Shown here one piece after another: positions 11,396 to 23,740 of a stretch of DNA of 64,000 nt (the stretch's first letter is position 1; every line of letters starts with the position of its first letter). This DNA comes from Sphagnum compactum. Its lineage: Eukaryota > Bryophyta > Sphagnopsida > Sphagnales. The notes beneath the pieces are model-generated. The model searched no databases and was not told the DNA's origin. It worked only from the letters and a program-made list of their open reading frames with translations. A program made the position numbers and the translations under genes. The stretch lies in contig OZ234494.1 in the NCBI GenBank assembly GCA_965153455.1, forward strand, positions 7,564,001 through 7,628,000. The letters run 5' to 3'.

Positions 11396-11550
11396 TTGGC
11401 CTAGTGTTAGAATATTTTCAAACATATTGGTTTAGGGTTAGAATATTTTTCAACATTTTGGCTTAGGATTAAAATCATTTATGACATCTTGATTCAGGAT
11501 TAGAACATTTTTTGACATCTTGGCCTAGGGTCGATGACTTTGGCCTAATA
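11396..11550 (+). repeat. 31-bp tandem repeat, five units
   Basis: Units begin at 11396, 11427, 11458, 11489 and 11520, exactly 31 bases apart. Each opens with TTGG(C/T)(C/T)TAG or TTGATTCAGG, followed by GTTAGAATATTTT-like sequence and a CAACAT/GACATC end. The first four units are clear; the fifth keeps only its opening. Confidence 0.8.
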
Positions 11551-11559
11551 AAGAGTCAC

Positions 11560-13242
11560 CTCCAGTATGGCTCTTTTTGTATTCCATAGTTTTTACACCG
11601 CATAAAGCCCTGGTCCTGGGCAGGGTCTTTTATTCAATTTTATCGAGTAGGTGGACTGACTAATTTGGCTAGAGGTTAAACAATAAAGTAAATTAAAGTT
11701 TTGCAGGGTTTTGATAAAGTAAAATTTCTTGCCTAGTTCTGGCAACCAATAGATAAATATGGGGACCAAGACAGTATGTCATTGTCTAAATATGGGGACA
11801 TGTGACATATGTTTTTCCTCATGATAAAGCAACTTTGACAATTTTTTTCCCCAAAAAAGCCTTTGTTAAATTCACACTGGGTTTTGTTTGTTTGCCACGG
11901 TGCCAAAAATTCGCCAAGAAGAAGAAACACCGGTCCTAGGGCTTTACCTACACATAACCGGTTGTCGTGGATCATTCTTCCAATTCCCTTGGCAGATTAT
12001 GTGCTATGGAATGGGGCTTGCCCACCCAGGAACGTGGCAGGTGTAGAAAGACAACCCACCATTCCACACTGTTCAGTTATGTGATAACAGTAACGACCTG
12101 GATGTGCTCTAGTGTGTAACCAGTTTATGTGTTCTATTCAAGCACTATTAATTCATTTTTCCTAGGCGGGATAAGCAGTTATCTCCCGGCTACACTTTTT
12201 TTTTTTCCTATCACTGTCAATCTTAATGAATGATCAAGTGAGATATGAGCCTGAAATTTGAAATCTCAACTAAAAAACTGGTTATGTTGTGGAACAGGCC
12301 CTGGCAAAACCTATTTCCACCCAACAAAATGGCAGCTTGCCCTACTAGGCTCACCATCCTCCTGGGCAGAACAAGCCCTATTGGGCCTATTCCATGTACA
12401 TATCCGGTTTCCTAGCTATTGATGCGATTCACATCTCAATCCTGTTCTCCAGGGTCATTTCTCCAGGGTATGCAAAGCACCAGGCTGTTTTTTTAACACT
12501 AGGATGAATCAGATTCACAAAGTGTAATCAGAGGTGGGAGGGAATTTCCGTTTGTTGTCAGGCGTTGCATTTCTTCATCAAGAATTCTGATCCGTCATTG
12601 GGCCTTACAGTTCTTCACTGCGGAGCAATTATTGTGCGAGCTTCAACCTTCAACAATTGTAATCGTTAAAGATCTCAGTAATTCTAGTGAAGCATTATTG
12701 CCAAAACAAGTTGCAATTGGAAGTTGGAAGAGCGAGCTTTGAATTGACTATCTGTCTATATGACATGCAAAATAGACATAGCTAGCGGAAAAGTTCCTTC
12801 ATTTCATGAAAAACTCTTGGATTTGAAATCAAAACTATACCTGGAGCCAGAGAACAGAGTTTTCTCTGGCTACCAAAAATGCTGCATTAGGTTCAACAAC
12901 TGTCATTCATAGAAGCAAGTAGGAACTCAGTCAATTGCACCCCACACAACTATATCCAGGTGGTGAGGATGCACTCCTAGTGTTTCCTTGATAATATGGG
13001 AATTACTACTAAGATCATCCACCATATCCAATTGATACTGTTGTGAGCTGAAAAAGGATGGTCCCCTCTTTGAGACCTCTTGCAGTTCAAACATAATTAC
13101 AATTCTCTTGATGCCTTGGAAAGAGCATGTGTTGAATCACATTGTTTCTGATTGCAAACTACCTACTACCTTAATTGTGCTTTTGCAAATTGTTGCCAGA
13201 ACAAAACCCCAACAGTTTAATTTCCAACTAAGGTAGTTCCAA
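11560..13242. other. Intergenic, no gene recognised
   Basis: Sequence between the retrotransposon block and the 3' end of the Mpv17-like gene. Small frames near 11733-12084 show no motif. Short stretches rich in GGCCC/GCCCTA (12300-12410) resemble sequence near 16080-16160 but no element could be defined. Confidence 0.35.
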
Positions 13243-15461
13243 TTATGATTCTTTGGATGCAACCATGTCATCACCTTCTGACAACAAAAGCAGATCAGTT
13301 GCAACACTACCCTCTTGGACAGCTTCCAGCCTTTGTTCTGCCTTTTTATTTGCAAACCTGAGACATAACAGAGCAAAATTTGTGAGTGTCACCAATCTTG
13401 TACAAGTACGATTTTTCATCTTGGGGTGTTGGAATGGAGAAGTAAAATAAAATGCCTATTTCACAGTACATTCCCTTACATGGAGAGAATGGTGACCCAG
13501 ACTATTTCCACGCAATCCACCCACAGAAGACGCTGTTCTACTGGGACTAATCCATATGTCACCAAGTGTGCAAATGGCCACAATTTCCAACCAGCCTGCA
13601 CACATCTGGAGAACAGAAAAATTAGAATTCTTGGTACAGCTGCACAGGAAGGAGACAAGAAAAAAAATTGGATAAATTAACTTGTAGATTTCTCTTGTTT
13701 CTGATGTTCATGGCAACAGGAACCAAAGCTGAGGAGGAGAGTTCACATACACTAAGAAGAGGGAAAAATGTTGCTTTTAAATCTTTCCAAATCCGCACAG
13801 GTGATTCAAACCGCAAAAGTCCCAGCACCACATAGTAAATACTATTCCAGATGGCTGACCAGATTGTTTGATCAAACACCACTTTCAATGGAACCACCCA
13901 CCAGCCCTTGAATGGAAATAGAAACTGCATGGAGAAAGGAATGAATTAATTATCAGAACTTCTTCAAGGGTATTGGCAGCAGACAACCATAGCACTGGAA
14001 AGAAAGAATGACGTGACTAGATGTCATGACATTATCCAAGCCTTTCAGTTGATTCTTTTCTTCAAGATCTGTGAAACTTCACATACCTCACAGACATAAT
14101 AGTAATAGTGTGATAAGGAGCCATGCAGGCAGAATCCGACGAGTCCTGATCTTAGCAACCGAACTCTGTTGAATTCAAGAACAGGTTTCCCCTCCATACA
14201 CTGCAACAGGGAAACACATGCATCACCTTTCAAGTCATACAAGAGGACAAAGACCATGGACAGAGAATCTCTCTATGATGGCTTCTCAGGCTATATGGCA
14301 GTTACTTGCCAAGGCAGCCTCTCGCTGGAGAGCTGCATCGTGTGATTGAAAAGGACAACAAAGTCTGGAGAGCAAGGCGACATTAATTTAAGGAAAAGAA
14401 ATTGTTTAAATACCTGGCCAATCCAATCACCTATGGAGTACACCACTCCACTTATCATCATCTTAGCAATGACAGGATTGCTCTTGAGAACTTCCTCGTA
14501 TGCATTCCAATTGTGCAGAGGTGCGTACTTGAGAATTTCCATAATTGTCCAACCCTGTTCGACAATCATCACACATCGAATATCAGCAGATTATCAGAGA
14601 AATCCAGCTTCAAGAAAAGCTCGTCTGGCATACGTAGCACGCCGCAGAAATTCACAAGCACGAAAAGATCTTCGTCTGCCGTAGTTCAACGGATCAAAGC
14701 TGCAGGGTAGCGGACACACTTACATGCCAGTAATCGTGGTCGACGGTGACGAGTTTCGTGAACGCGAACGACAAAGCAGCCCCAGCTAGGGTAGCATTGA
14801 TGGCCCTGTCCAGGTATCTGTTCTCCTCCTCTTCAGACTTGGCGAACCAGACCAGCTTGGGATGATACATGGGCGGCGCCATCACTTGCACGTCGGCGGT
14901 AACTATCTCCACACCCGACAATTGTTCGCGGACGCCGGAATTGAATCCCCCTACAGGTATTGGCTGCGGCCGCGCTTCATTGAGATCCAAACTCTCGGAC
15001 AGCGAAGCCATAAAACCTTCTTGCACTTGATCGCCAAGCACTGCACCTACAGCATCTATGATCAGCTTCGGGTCTGCCGATTTGGATACAGCACTCAAGA
15101 CCGAAATTCTGCGACGAGGCGCTCCATGAACCAGCTCCACATCCTCTTCTATCCACAAAAGTTTTGCCGCATCATGATCATGATCTCTGCTGCTGCTAGT
15201 AACGGAAGTATTCCCCACTGCAGAAGCCAAATTGCCTCCTTCTGTCCATTGAGCTCTTGGCTGCAAACGTGCACATGAATATCTGGCACACGTATTACTC
15301 GTGCCAATTATTTTTTTGCTGCAAGTTCTGACGGGGCTCACGAACTCTGCAATAACACATTCATGTTTCAGTGCAACACCTCCAAGTTCGCGATTTTTCG
15401 ACAAATTAGTGATACCTGATCTTATTACATGACTGCTTGTTGGATTAATCAAAGCCGCCAT
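13243..15461 (-). CDS. Mpv17/PMP22 family membrane protein, probably plastid-targeted (six exons)
   Basis: Exons on the minus strand, all with GT-AG sites and agreeing phase: 15461-14724, 14554-14414, 14200-14087, 13924-13751, 13595-13480, 13357-13243; 465 aa. Exons 2-5 encode the membrane domain: EEVLKSNPVIAKMMISGVVY, SGLVGFCLHGSLSHYYY, GWWVVPLKVVFDQTIWSAIW and AGWKLWPFAHLVTYGLVPVE, then QRLLWVDCVEIVWVTILS, the Mpv17 signature (W-P...VP...R...W...LS). Exon 6 gives a charged tail ending DDMVASKES. Exon 1 is unusually long: MAALINPTSSHVIRSG looks like a Ser/basic-rich transit peptide, followed by ~200 residues including SADPKLIIDAVGAVLGDQVQ. Plant relatives with long N-termini are predicted chloroplast proteins of unknown transport function; Mpv17 proteins elsewhere are small-solute channels. 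The ATG at 15461 is chosen because upstream codons look like leader. If the exon 5 donor is missed, a TAA at 13478-13476 truncates the protein. Confidence 0.92.
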
Positions 15462-17799
15462 TGCACAGTGTACAGTGCCGTACACTGTTGTTTTATCACG
15501 TCTGGTAATCGTGATCAATGCGCGAGCGAGCTGGGCGGCAATCGAGGACTGTCTCCGCTCAGAACGGCGTGCCGCAAAACAGGAGAACTTCGAACGGGGG
15601 AGTGCGGTGAAGAAGCGTATTCGCAAATTTTTGCATTTATTCTAGAGCGGGTTGTGCGCCACGAGGAGAGCGATCTCTGGCCGTCGATTGAGCCAAGCAG
15701 ACGGACACGATTGCACAAGGCGTCGCCCCCAAATCGTTTTGACTTTTGACACTTGGCGAAAGTCTCCCAAAGTCTAAAAACCTGGTCCAATGATAGTGTG
15801 GATGGGAACCTTTGGGGTCAGGTGACAGCTGTGAGGTGCCCCCAGTGAGAATACAAGCCACGTGGACGATGGACTCTGGATTCGGGATCTGGATTCGCCA
15901 GTTGTGCCAAAGTGGAATTTTTGGATTTGCATGTGGATAAAATCACCGTCTGAATACTCAAAAGGCAAATCCCCCCACCCTCATAACCACACGGCAACCG
16001 GCGAAGGCTGTATGAATAGATGCGTTACAAGTGGGCTCTGAGGTGGGCGATTTTATTGTAGCATGGAGAGGACCCAGTAGGGCCCATTACACGAAGAATC
16101 GGCCTTGGCAGTGTTCTGTCAGGTGGTAACAGGTTCTACCAGGGCCCGTTCCAGACTAACCAGTGTTCCTAACCGTTGATCAGATTGGAAGTGGAAATGG
16201 CAAACTGAAAACTGGAACCAGCAGATGACCTCCAGGTTCCCACCTAAGGAAAAACCTTAAAAAGTACCTGAATACCACACCAAAATTGGTTACCTTATCG
16301 TTGGGATACCTCCAGTTTTTTGCAGTAATTGGTTAGAATTTTTTCTAAAGTCATGGTCACAGGTTTGTTGGATCTACCCTGAGGGAACAGATTTCACCTA
16401 TATGAGTGACAACTTGGAGCCCTAAAAGTACTCTCTATGTGTATTTTTTACATGTCGATCCTGGGGTCAAACCCTGGTACCCACATGATATGTGTATTTT
16501 ACATATCAGATTCATTTTGCACTCATTTACTCAACCATATTACACAATTCTATGATCTTTGATGACTGTTTTCCTATCTTCAAACCCTTCCCCTACATAA
16601 AGACCAGCGTGATTTTTTTGGCTAACACAAAAAGTGATAAAATGGGAAAAACAATGTAAATATGCAAAAGATAGAATAGTGAGTTTGAAAACTGTACCTC
16701 CAGAAATGTGGAAGGCCCAGTACAGCGGGGATCCAGCCGGGATCTCAAATCCAGAAGGTCTGTTTTCAGACCCTTCTCCTATACTTAGGCACAGACCTCT
16801 TGCACAAGACTACTAAAACAAATTTGTGGTTAGAAGATCAGCACTTACACCATGCTTGATTTCACACCAACTTGAGAATGGCCAAGTTTTCTCCTAGATA
16901 GTTGGTGTGAAAACAGAGATTTAGTGTGGGTCACGCAAAGAGCAGGTGCCAACTCCAGTCACCTCCCTTCTCTTTTTCAGTGGGATTGCTCAGTATCTAC
17001 TGTTATTCGTTTGCTTTACTGAATCTCATCTTGCAAGCCGAAGTCTCATCTGAATTGCGTCCCTTAGTTACAAACGTCATGTTCTCTTATGCGCTGTCTC
17101 CTTGGCGCACCAGCTCGTTGGCCAACTCTGCCCTTGCTCCAAACTAATCTGTACCTTAAACCAATTAATTCCAGACCTCACAGCGCTTTAAGCCTAAGGC
17201 GTAAAGAGCCCTAGGTAGTAGTGGGCCCTCCTGGAACCTGAACATATCCTATATTACCCACAACGCCTATGTCTTTTTCCAAGCCCTAAACTAAAACCTG
17301 TTGTTTCGCCTCTGGTTCTTTAAGTCAACAGTGGGGCTGAATTTTTGGAAGTGCCCCAACTCCTAGGGCTTTACCCTAAACAAATTTGCACTGGTGGGCG
17401 CTTGTTCACTGTGACCATTATATATGGCCTGAGCTGCGTGTGCCTATGTCATGGCACCAACGACACTGTGCAATACTATGGCCTTTCAAAATAAAGCTTC
17501 ACAGCACCCTGATTTCTGGATGACTTGATTAATATCACAATGGTTGTAGTGGGGGCTAATTGAAGTACAACGTATGTTGCTTGGACAGATGGTGCGTAGA
17601 CTGATGAAGTGATCATGGGATAACATAACATTATCAGCATATATACTTTCCTGGGTATGAAGGTCCCACATGAGTATCCAGGCAACTTGCATAAACAGCT
17701 TCCTAAAGTGTACCTGCAGCAATCACCTCTATGTAGCAGAAGTAGTAAATGATTTTTTTCTTTTTTTCTTTTTTCTTATCCCTTTGTACATTTTCCTAA
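15462..17799. other. Mpv17-like gene promoter, then gene-free sequence
   Basis: The first ~300 bases (15462-15800) are richer in G, C and CpG and probably contain the promoter and leader of the minus-strand gene. Beyond 15.8 kb there is no recognisable exon. The region has transposon-like texture but no terminal repeats could be defined. Frames at 16634-16816, 16926-17147 and 17476-17722 are not supported. Confidence 0.35.
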
Positions 17800-20560
17800 T
17801 CTGCGGTGTGTCTATCAATAAAGTTTTACAGGGTTGCATCATTTTGACAAGGAGAGTTTGTACTTTGGGCCAGAGCAATTTGACCCACACATTGGGAAGT
17901 TCCCCCAATTCAGCACAATGAAATTGTTGAATGTCAATTTCAATCCCATAAGAACATTGTCTGAGTATGTCGGTTCACTATTTAGTATTTTGTTAAATGT
18001 GTGGGTCCAGAGAGCATGTAACAGATGGAGTGCAATCTTAAAGTAAGGCATTTTAGACTTGACATTTTGAATTATCACTAAACTCTTTTTCATTACATTC
18101 TTGGTTGTTGTTTTGTCTTTTTAATGAAAAATAGATTTTAAAAAAAAAATTAAGCTTCATTGTACATTGTGTTATCTCCAGTATTGACACTATTACTAAA
18201 TATATTAACATAAATATTGGTGTAGGTATACTATAATTAATGATATTGCATAACCATGATAAAATTTCAATAATGTGTAATGTTTATCACAATGATATCA
18301 TAGGTATTGTAATGAATATATATAATGTTTGTACTTAACCTAGGTATGGAGTAAAACATAAGTTTGCATAGGTTTAACAATGTGCAAAAGTCTATAATAA
18401 TTATATTAATGATATTTTAGGCTTTGCAATTCACGTATGAAACACAACCACATGTATTGTTATTGTTTGGAAGTTCCATCATTGGTATTCCATGTCCTTA
18501 TACATTATTTACACGTCTTCATATATATTATGTAACTATTGTTTGGAATTTGTGATTGAACATATGTTGCTTTGTTTAAAACATATGTGTGACTTCCATA
18601 TGCTAAATCTCATTACTCACATGTAAAATTGTGTGTACCTAACATTAATGTAGAGAGTGCACATTTTCTAAGGTTATAAAACATAGATATTGTCAAGGAG
18701 TTTGATAATTTGCATTCAAAGCAACTAGACTTACATCATTGGTATTACCATGTTCATATATACCCACATATTAAGTATTGAACTATGACATAAGAATTGG
18801 ACTTAGGTTTAAATTCATGATAAGGATATTTAAAAAGTCACAATTTATTTTATCTAATATAGCTTGTGCATGTGTGTTCTCATGTTCTAATTCTAGTGGT
18901 ACATGTAACAGAGTACCCCATGGTATGCCCAAAAGGTGTTCATGCTCAAGATGTGTCCATTCTTGTTTTGATGCCCAAAACTCGCCAAGGTTTTACAAAT
19001 GTGGCGGATGCCGTGGTTGATTACATACCATGGGCTAGTGTGGGAAAATACATTGAAAGAATAAAAACAACAAGGATGCACCATATCAATTCATACAATG
19101 GCATTATGACTAACCATAAAACTTGAAAAGGTCACTAATTGATAGTCACATTGGTCATCATTGGTAAATAATCACATGAAAATAAATGCACTTGAAGTGG
19201 GGATCTATGTGGGTATAACATATTGAAATCAATAACATTGTGTTTTGTATGCATGTAAATATCATTGCAACTTTGAACTAGAAAATTATCTTGGTGATTT
19301 GAGGCATCCCAAGGTGTATACACATGAACAAGGTTCTTGCACTTTGGAATGAATCACTGTTGTAAAATTATTTTTATTGAACCACGTGGCAAGAAAAGGT
19401 TGGAGGACAAATCAATAGCGTAATGAAATGAGGTTGGCAAAAATTTCAAGTTTGTTAAATTTTTGCAAAAAATTTCAAACTTTTTAATTGGCTTTCCTGG
19501 TTGTGCCAAGGTGCGCATGCGATTTACTTCACGTGTGACAGTCATCTTTTTTGATTATTCGAAACCTTTATTTAAACCCTAGACATTACTCGATGTTAAA
19601 GACAAACTTGAGCTTTGAGAAAAACTTGGTATTGTAGTTTTCTTTCAATCACATGCAACAACTTGTTAGCCAAGGAGTTCATTGACCAAAAAGTTTGAAA
19701 GATCGAAGTTGGGTTTGACAAGTTAAAATAATTACGGCTTTAAAAGATCCCTCATCGTTAGGGCTTTTTTGGGTGATTGTTGTTTCTAATGAGCTTCAAC
19801 TTTTGTTGCAGATTTTGTAAAACTACAACTTGTTATTTAGCGTTCATCAACGCCTTCAACATTGGTGAATGTCAACTATACCAAGTTGTGTTTTTGGGTT
19901 TAGGGTTGTAAACAAGTTTGTTCATTGTGCAAGCCTAGAGCTGATGAAGTTGTAATGGAGGGTTCTCGACCTCCAAAAGGTGTTGAATTGAAGGCAAATG
20001 TCGAGCAACTTTGGGTGTAATCATATATTTAAAGTTGTATGCACATATATGGAAGAATTAAAATATTGAAACTCATTTGAGAATAAACTTGCACTTCATT
20101 GAAACTGCTAACATTTTATGTTTGTGGGTTCACAGAACAAAAATGCAAACGTGATTTCAAGTGTATTACTGACAATGTGGATGACATTGAACAGAACATG
20201 ATATGGAGACGAGTTATTAACATGGGGAGATTCCATGAAGTGTTCTACATTCCCCCACAAAGTCCACAAAGAGGTGAACTAGTTGACCTTGAAGGAGTTT
20301 GGAAAACTTTAAAGTATTAGTAGAGAATACTAAAACTTCTACTCATCTAGAAGTTAATTATGTCTCTCATGCTATTATGTTGAACAACTTTGGTCAATGT
20401 ACTTTGCTAATCCAATGCAACATCCTTCATTGAATCACTTGCCAAATTTTTGAGTTCGAAGAGTGCGTTGTAAGAAACTAGCAATTAGTAGATCTTCTAG
20501 TTTTAGTTTGGTGAATTTCAATGTAGACATGTAGCTTGAACATGAATTTAAAAGTAGTTT
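17800..20560. other. AT-rich region with unrecognised coding-like fragments
   Basis: Mostly AT-rich sequence. Three plus-strand stretches read like decayed protein-coding sequence but match no family I know: 17834-18046 (contains ESLYFGPEQFDPHIGKFPQF), 18866-19126 (contains GVHAQDVSILVLMPKTRQGF) and 20099-20320 (contains ERGELVDLEGVWKT-like sequence). They may be pieces of one transposon or of unrelated genes. No splice-linked gene model could be built. Confidence 0.3.
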
Positions 20561-20572
20561 ATATTAGGTTTC

Positions 20573-20725
20573 ATTGCTACAAAATGTGGGTGCAATTCAC
20601 TAGTCCCCATTCACTAGACCAGTGAAATCATCGCTTCTTCAGTAGTCCCCGTTCATTACAACCAGTGAATTCATTCAAAATCCAGTGAAATCACTTGGCA
20701 TACAGGGACACCTTTTGTTGTAGTG
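20573..20725. mobile_element. CACTA-like MITE, right end clear
   Basis: The right end reads CACCTTTTGTTGTAGTG, the reverse complement of CACTACAACAAAAGGTG, a typical plant CACTA terminus. The left end CATTGCTACAAAATGTGG is a degenerate match. Both ends are flanked by TTT, the 3-bp duplication size expected of CACTA elements. Internal CCAGTGAAATCA/CCAGTGAATTCA motifs and a CCCCATTCACTAG/CCCCGTTCATTAC pair look like subterminal repeats. Too short to encode a transposase. Confidence 0.55.
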
Positions 20726-21889
20726 TTTGTATGTAAGCTCTTTCTAATTCTGGAAATTCCAAGCAATTTTGATGCCGACTATTCATGTTTGATTATACAT
20801 TGTGCAAGCTCATTTGTTTCTAGAACTCTTAAGTGCAAAATCTCAAGTGGCTATAAAGTTAGGTACATAACTTGTCATTTCATCTTGATATGTGTTTTCA
20901 AAGTTAAATGTTGGGGCTAAATGTGATGCATATATGTGTTTCCGTTGGTTTTTCTCAAGAATTAGTATTAGGAAATTAATGAAGCTTGAAGTATTGTTGA
21001 TGCTAACAACTTGTTTCTAAAACTTGGTAAGTAATGAATTCAAACAAATTGTGAGTGGAGACAATTCTATGTAACCATAGAGAAAATGTAGATGTTAATA
21101 GTCAAGAACATCTATGGTTAATTGTGCCTTTCAGTTGTAGGGTTGGGTTCATTTTTGAATTTTGCAATAGTTTGGAGATGCACTTTTGAGAATTCTATTT
21201 TGGTGATTTCAAGTGCTCAACATAACTTTTTGAGAAATTTTCATTCTAATATTTTTCTTGTGAAAAGATAATCCACAAATTAGTTTCATCAATTCAAGTT
21301 GGGCAAAACATTTGTGAATCAATCAGGAATTTGTGCATTCCATCAACCCACCACTCATCAAAGTAGCTAGTTTATAGAAGTAGAATTGCCATCCATGGCT
21401 GTGTGATCCATAAAAACTTAGGATTTATTGAAGTAGTAGATGGTGCATATTGGGGAAACCTAAAGTACTATGGAATGAAGTGCTTGTGAATTCATGCAAA
21501 ATATTGCCACACTGCTTAATATGAATATGTGGTTTTGAGTACTTCCTTACCAAAATATTGAATGGTTGTTTGTAGTTATATGATTAGTTAAGGAAACTTT
21601 GATTTGCTCACCACAATTTAGAAGCAGGGGGTGCTTAGACATGCCTCTATGTTGTTTAAGGAAGGATTGCTCTCCTAACCATATTTTTGTGTTGTTTAAG
21701 GAAGACTTTGACCAATTCCACATCAAAACATCATGCAAGGTCACATTGTCATGTTTTACATACAATATGAAGTTCAAGAGATGTTCAAATGTCAACTTGC
21801 AATGACTTGCTTGAAAAAATTAAAGTTTCCCTTGTTATGTTTAAACGCCAAATTAGGTTATATCTTTAAATTTAGCTTCAACATTCACC
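20726..21889. other. AT-rich intergenic sequence, nothing recognised
   Basis: No coding exon, RNA gene or repeat is recognised. Small frames (20723-20920, 21547-21915) show no conserved motif. Confidence 0.3.
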
Positions 21890-22745
21890 TAAAAAAATTA
21901 GACCCTAAACCCTAGCTGTAATCCTAAAACAAACCTTAAAATCATATAACCCTAAACCCTACAAAACAATTGACACCAAAATTGAAAAATTAGATCTTAA
22001 AGCCTAACCCTAAAATAGACTCTAAAATCCCTAAACCTTAAATGAAGAAATTTAAACCAAAATAAAAAATTTAGATCCTAAACCCTTACCCTAACTCTAG
22101 AATAACAACTAAAATGACTAAACCTTAAACCCTAGATGCAAAAATTGAAATGAAAACAAAACATCAGACCATAAACCTTAACCTTAACCTCTAAACCCTA
22201 AAATAGACCCTAAAAAATTTAAGACCTAAATTGTAGATGAAGAAGTTGGCACCAAAAGCAAAAAGATCAAACCTTAAACCCTAACCTAAAAAAAACCCTA
22301 AAATCAACCCTAAAATCAACCCTAAAATCACTAAACCCTTAACTATAGATGAAAAAATTGACATTGAAAAAGATCAGATCTTAAACCCTAACCATAACCC
22401 TAAAACAACAATTAAAACAACTAAACTTTAACCCTAGATGAAGAAATTGAACCCAAAACAAAAAAAATCAGATGCTAACTATAACTGTAAAACATCAATT
22501 AAAATGACTAAATCTTAAATCCTAGATAGAAATTGACATCAAAATAAAAAAACTCAGATCTTAAATCCTAACCGTAATTCTAAACAACAACTAAAATGGT
22601 TAAACCTTAAACCCTAAATGAAAAAATTGAAACCAAAATAGAAAAATAAACCCTAAAACCTAACCCTAAAACATCAATTAAAATTATTAAACCTTCAACC
22701 CTAGATGAAGAAATTAAAATTAAAACTCAAATCCTAATCCCTAAC
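21890..22745 (+). repeat. ~92-bp tandem array carrying telomere-like CCCTAAA motifs
   Basis: Each unit has a CCCTAA/CCTAAA-rich half (for example AAACCCTAACCCTAAAA) and a spacer of the form GATGAAGAAATTGAAACCAAAA...TCAGATC. Spacers begin near 21971, 22044, 22138, 22236, 22347, 22437, 22524, 22617 and 22704, giving spacing of 73 to 111 bases, average about 92. CCCTAAA is the plant telomere repeat read on the C-rich strand, but here it is interspersed and degenerate, not a continuous telomeric tract. Confidence 0.75.
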
Positions 22746-23330
22746 CTAAAGATGAAATAAAAGGCTCACATATAAATTATGCATGGGCTCAAATTGTGGG
22801 GACTATTTGAACCACCAATTCATCAATTTGTACCAAAGTGAAGTTGGTCAAAATCTTGAATAAATGTGGTGTGGCATGCATTGTAGCTAAGATGTTTCAA
22901 ACACCAAGAGTTGGGTCCACGAGTTGTTCTATCTCGTCCCCATCTAAGGTGAATAAAAACAAACATGAGAATTGCAAATAATCATCATAAAATGAAAACT
23001 AACCATGTCCTTTTGATCCATATTCTTCAACATCTCCTCATCATTTGAAATAAAAATAAAGTGATCATTAGTAGAGAAAGAGTCATGACTTTCATTTTGG
23101 GAAGACATCTTTTGGTTTCAAATGAAAGAAAGTGAAATTCCCCCTTAAATAGCTTTCATGGAATCTTAGTTTACATCCTAGAATGTTAAATTCCACCAAA
23201 CTTACATTGAAACCCAATCTTTTGGGTCTAATTTTTTATTTCATCATTTACATACACATAAAGCAAAACCATAAAATTACATTTCTAAACATAAGTTCAT
23301 CATAACTTGATCTATGTTATGCACCCTAAC
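22746..23330. other. Intergenic spacer between two CCCTAAA-rich clusters
   Basis: No coding exon or repeat is recognised. AT-rich sequence with ATG-dense but frame-broken stretches. Confidence 0.3.
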
Positions 23331-23334
23331 TTCA

Positions 23335-23740
23335 TAACTTTAACCCTAATTAAAAGAATCGCTTCAATTTCTATAATTTTACTCTTAATTTATGAACCCA
23401 AACCCTAAAGCTTAAAGAATAAAACCAAAACCCCACAGCCCTAAACCATAACCCAAACCCTAATTCAAAATCCTAACCTAAAAATAAAACTAAAATATTA
23501 AACATAAAGCTTAAAAGCTAAACCCTAAAATTGAAAGTCTTAAGCTAAACCTAAAACTTTAACCCCAAAATTCCAAAAATAAAACACTGAATCTTAAACT
23601 CTAAAAATAACCACACACACAAACCTTAAAATCTAAACCTTAAAAGCAACAAATCCTAAACCCTAAACGCATAAACTATAGCTTATACCATAAAGCCCCA
23701 AAGCCCTATATAGCCACCTAGCCCTAGCCCCCATAGCCCC
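23335..23740 (+). repeat. Second CCCTAAA-rich cluster, irregular
   Basis: Motifs AACCCTAAAGC, CCCTAAACCATAACCCAAAC, AAACCCTAAT and CCTAAACCCTAAACG recur irregularly, then grade into GCCCTAGCCCCCATAGCCCC at 23718-23745. No regular period was found, unlike 21890-22745. Confidence 0.6.

Noticed and set aside
13476-13658. Alternative start of Mpv17 exon 5 further upstream, at the ATG following TTCTCCAG
   Set aside because: That acceptor shifts the frame; the GTGTGCAG acceptor keeps phase and gives the conserved AGWKLWPF start.
21890-22745. True telomere or chromosome end
   Set aside because: CCCTAAA motifs are interrupted by conserved spacers, are degenerate, and unique sequence continues for 41 kb on one side and 22 kb on the other.
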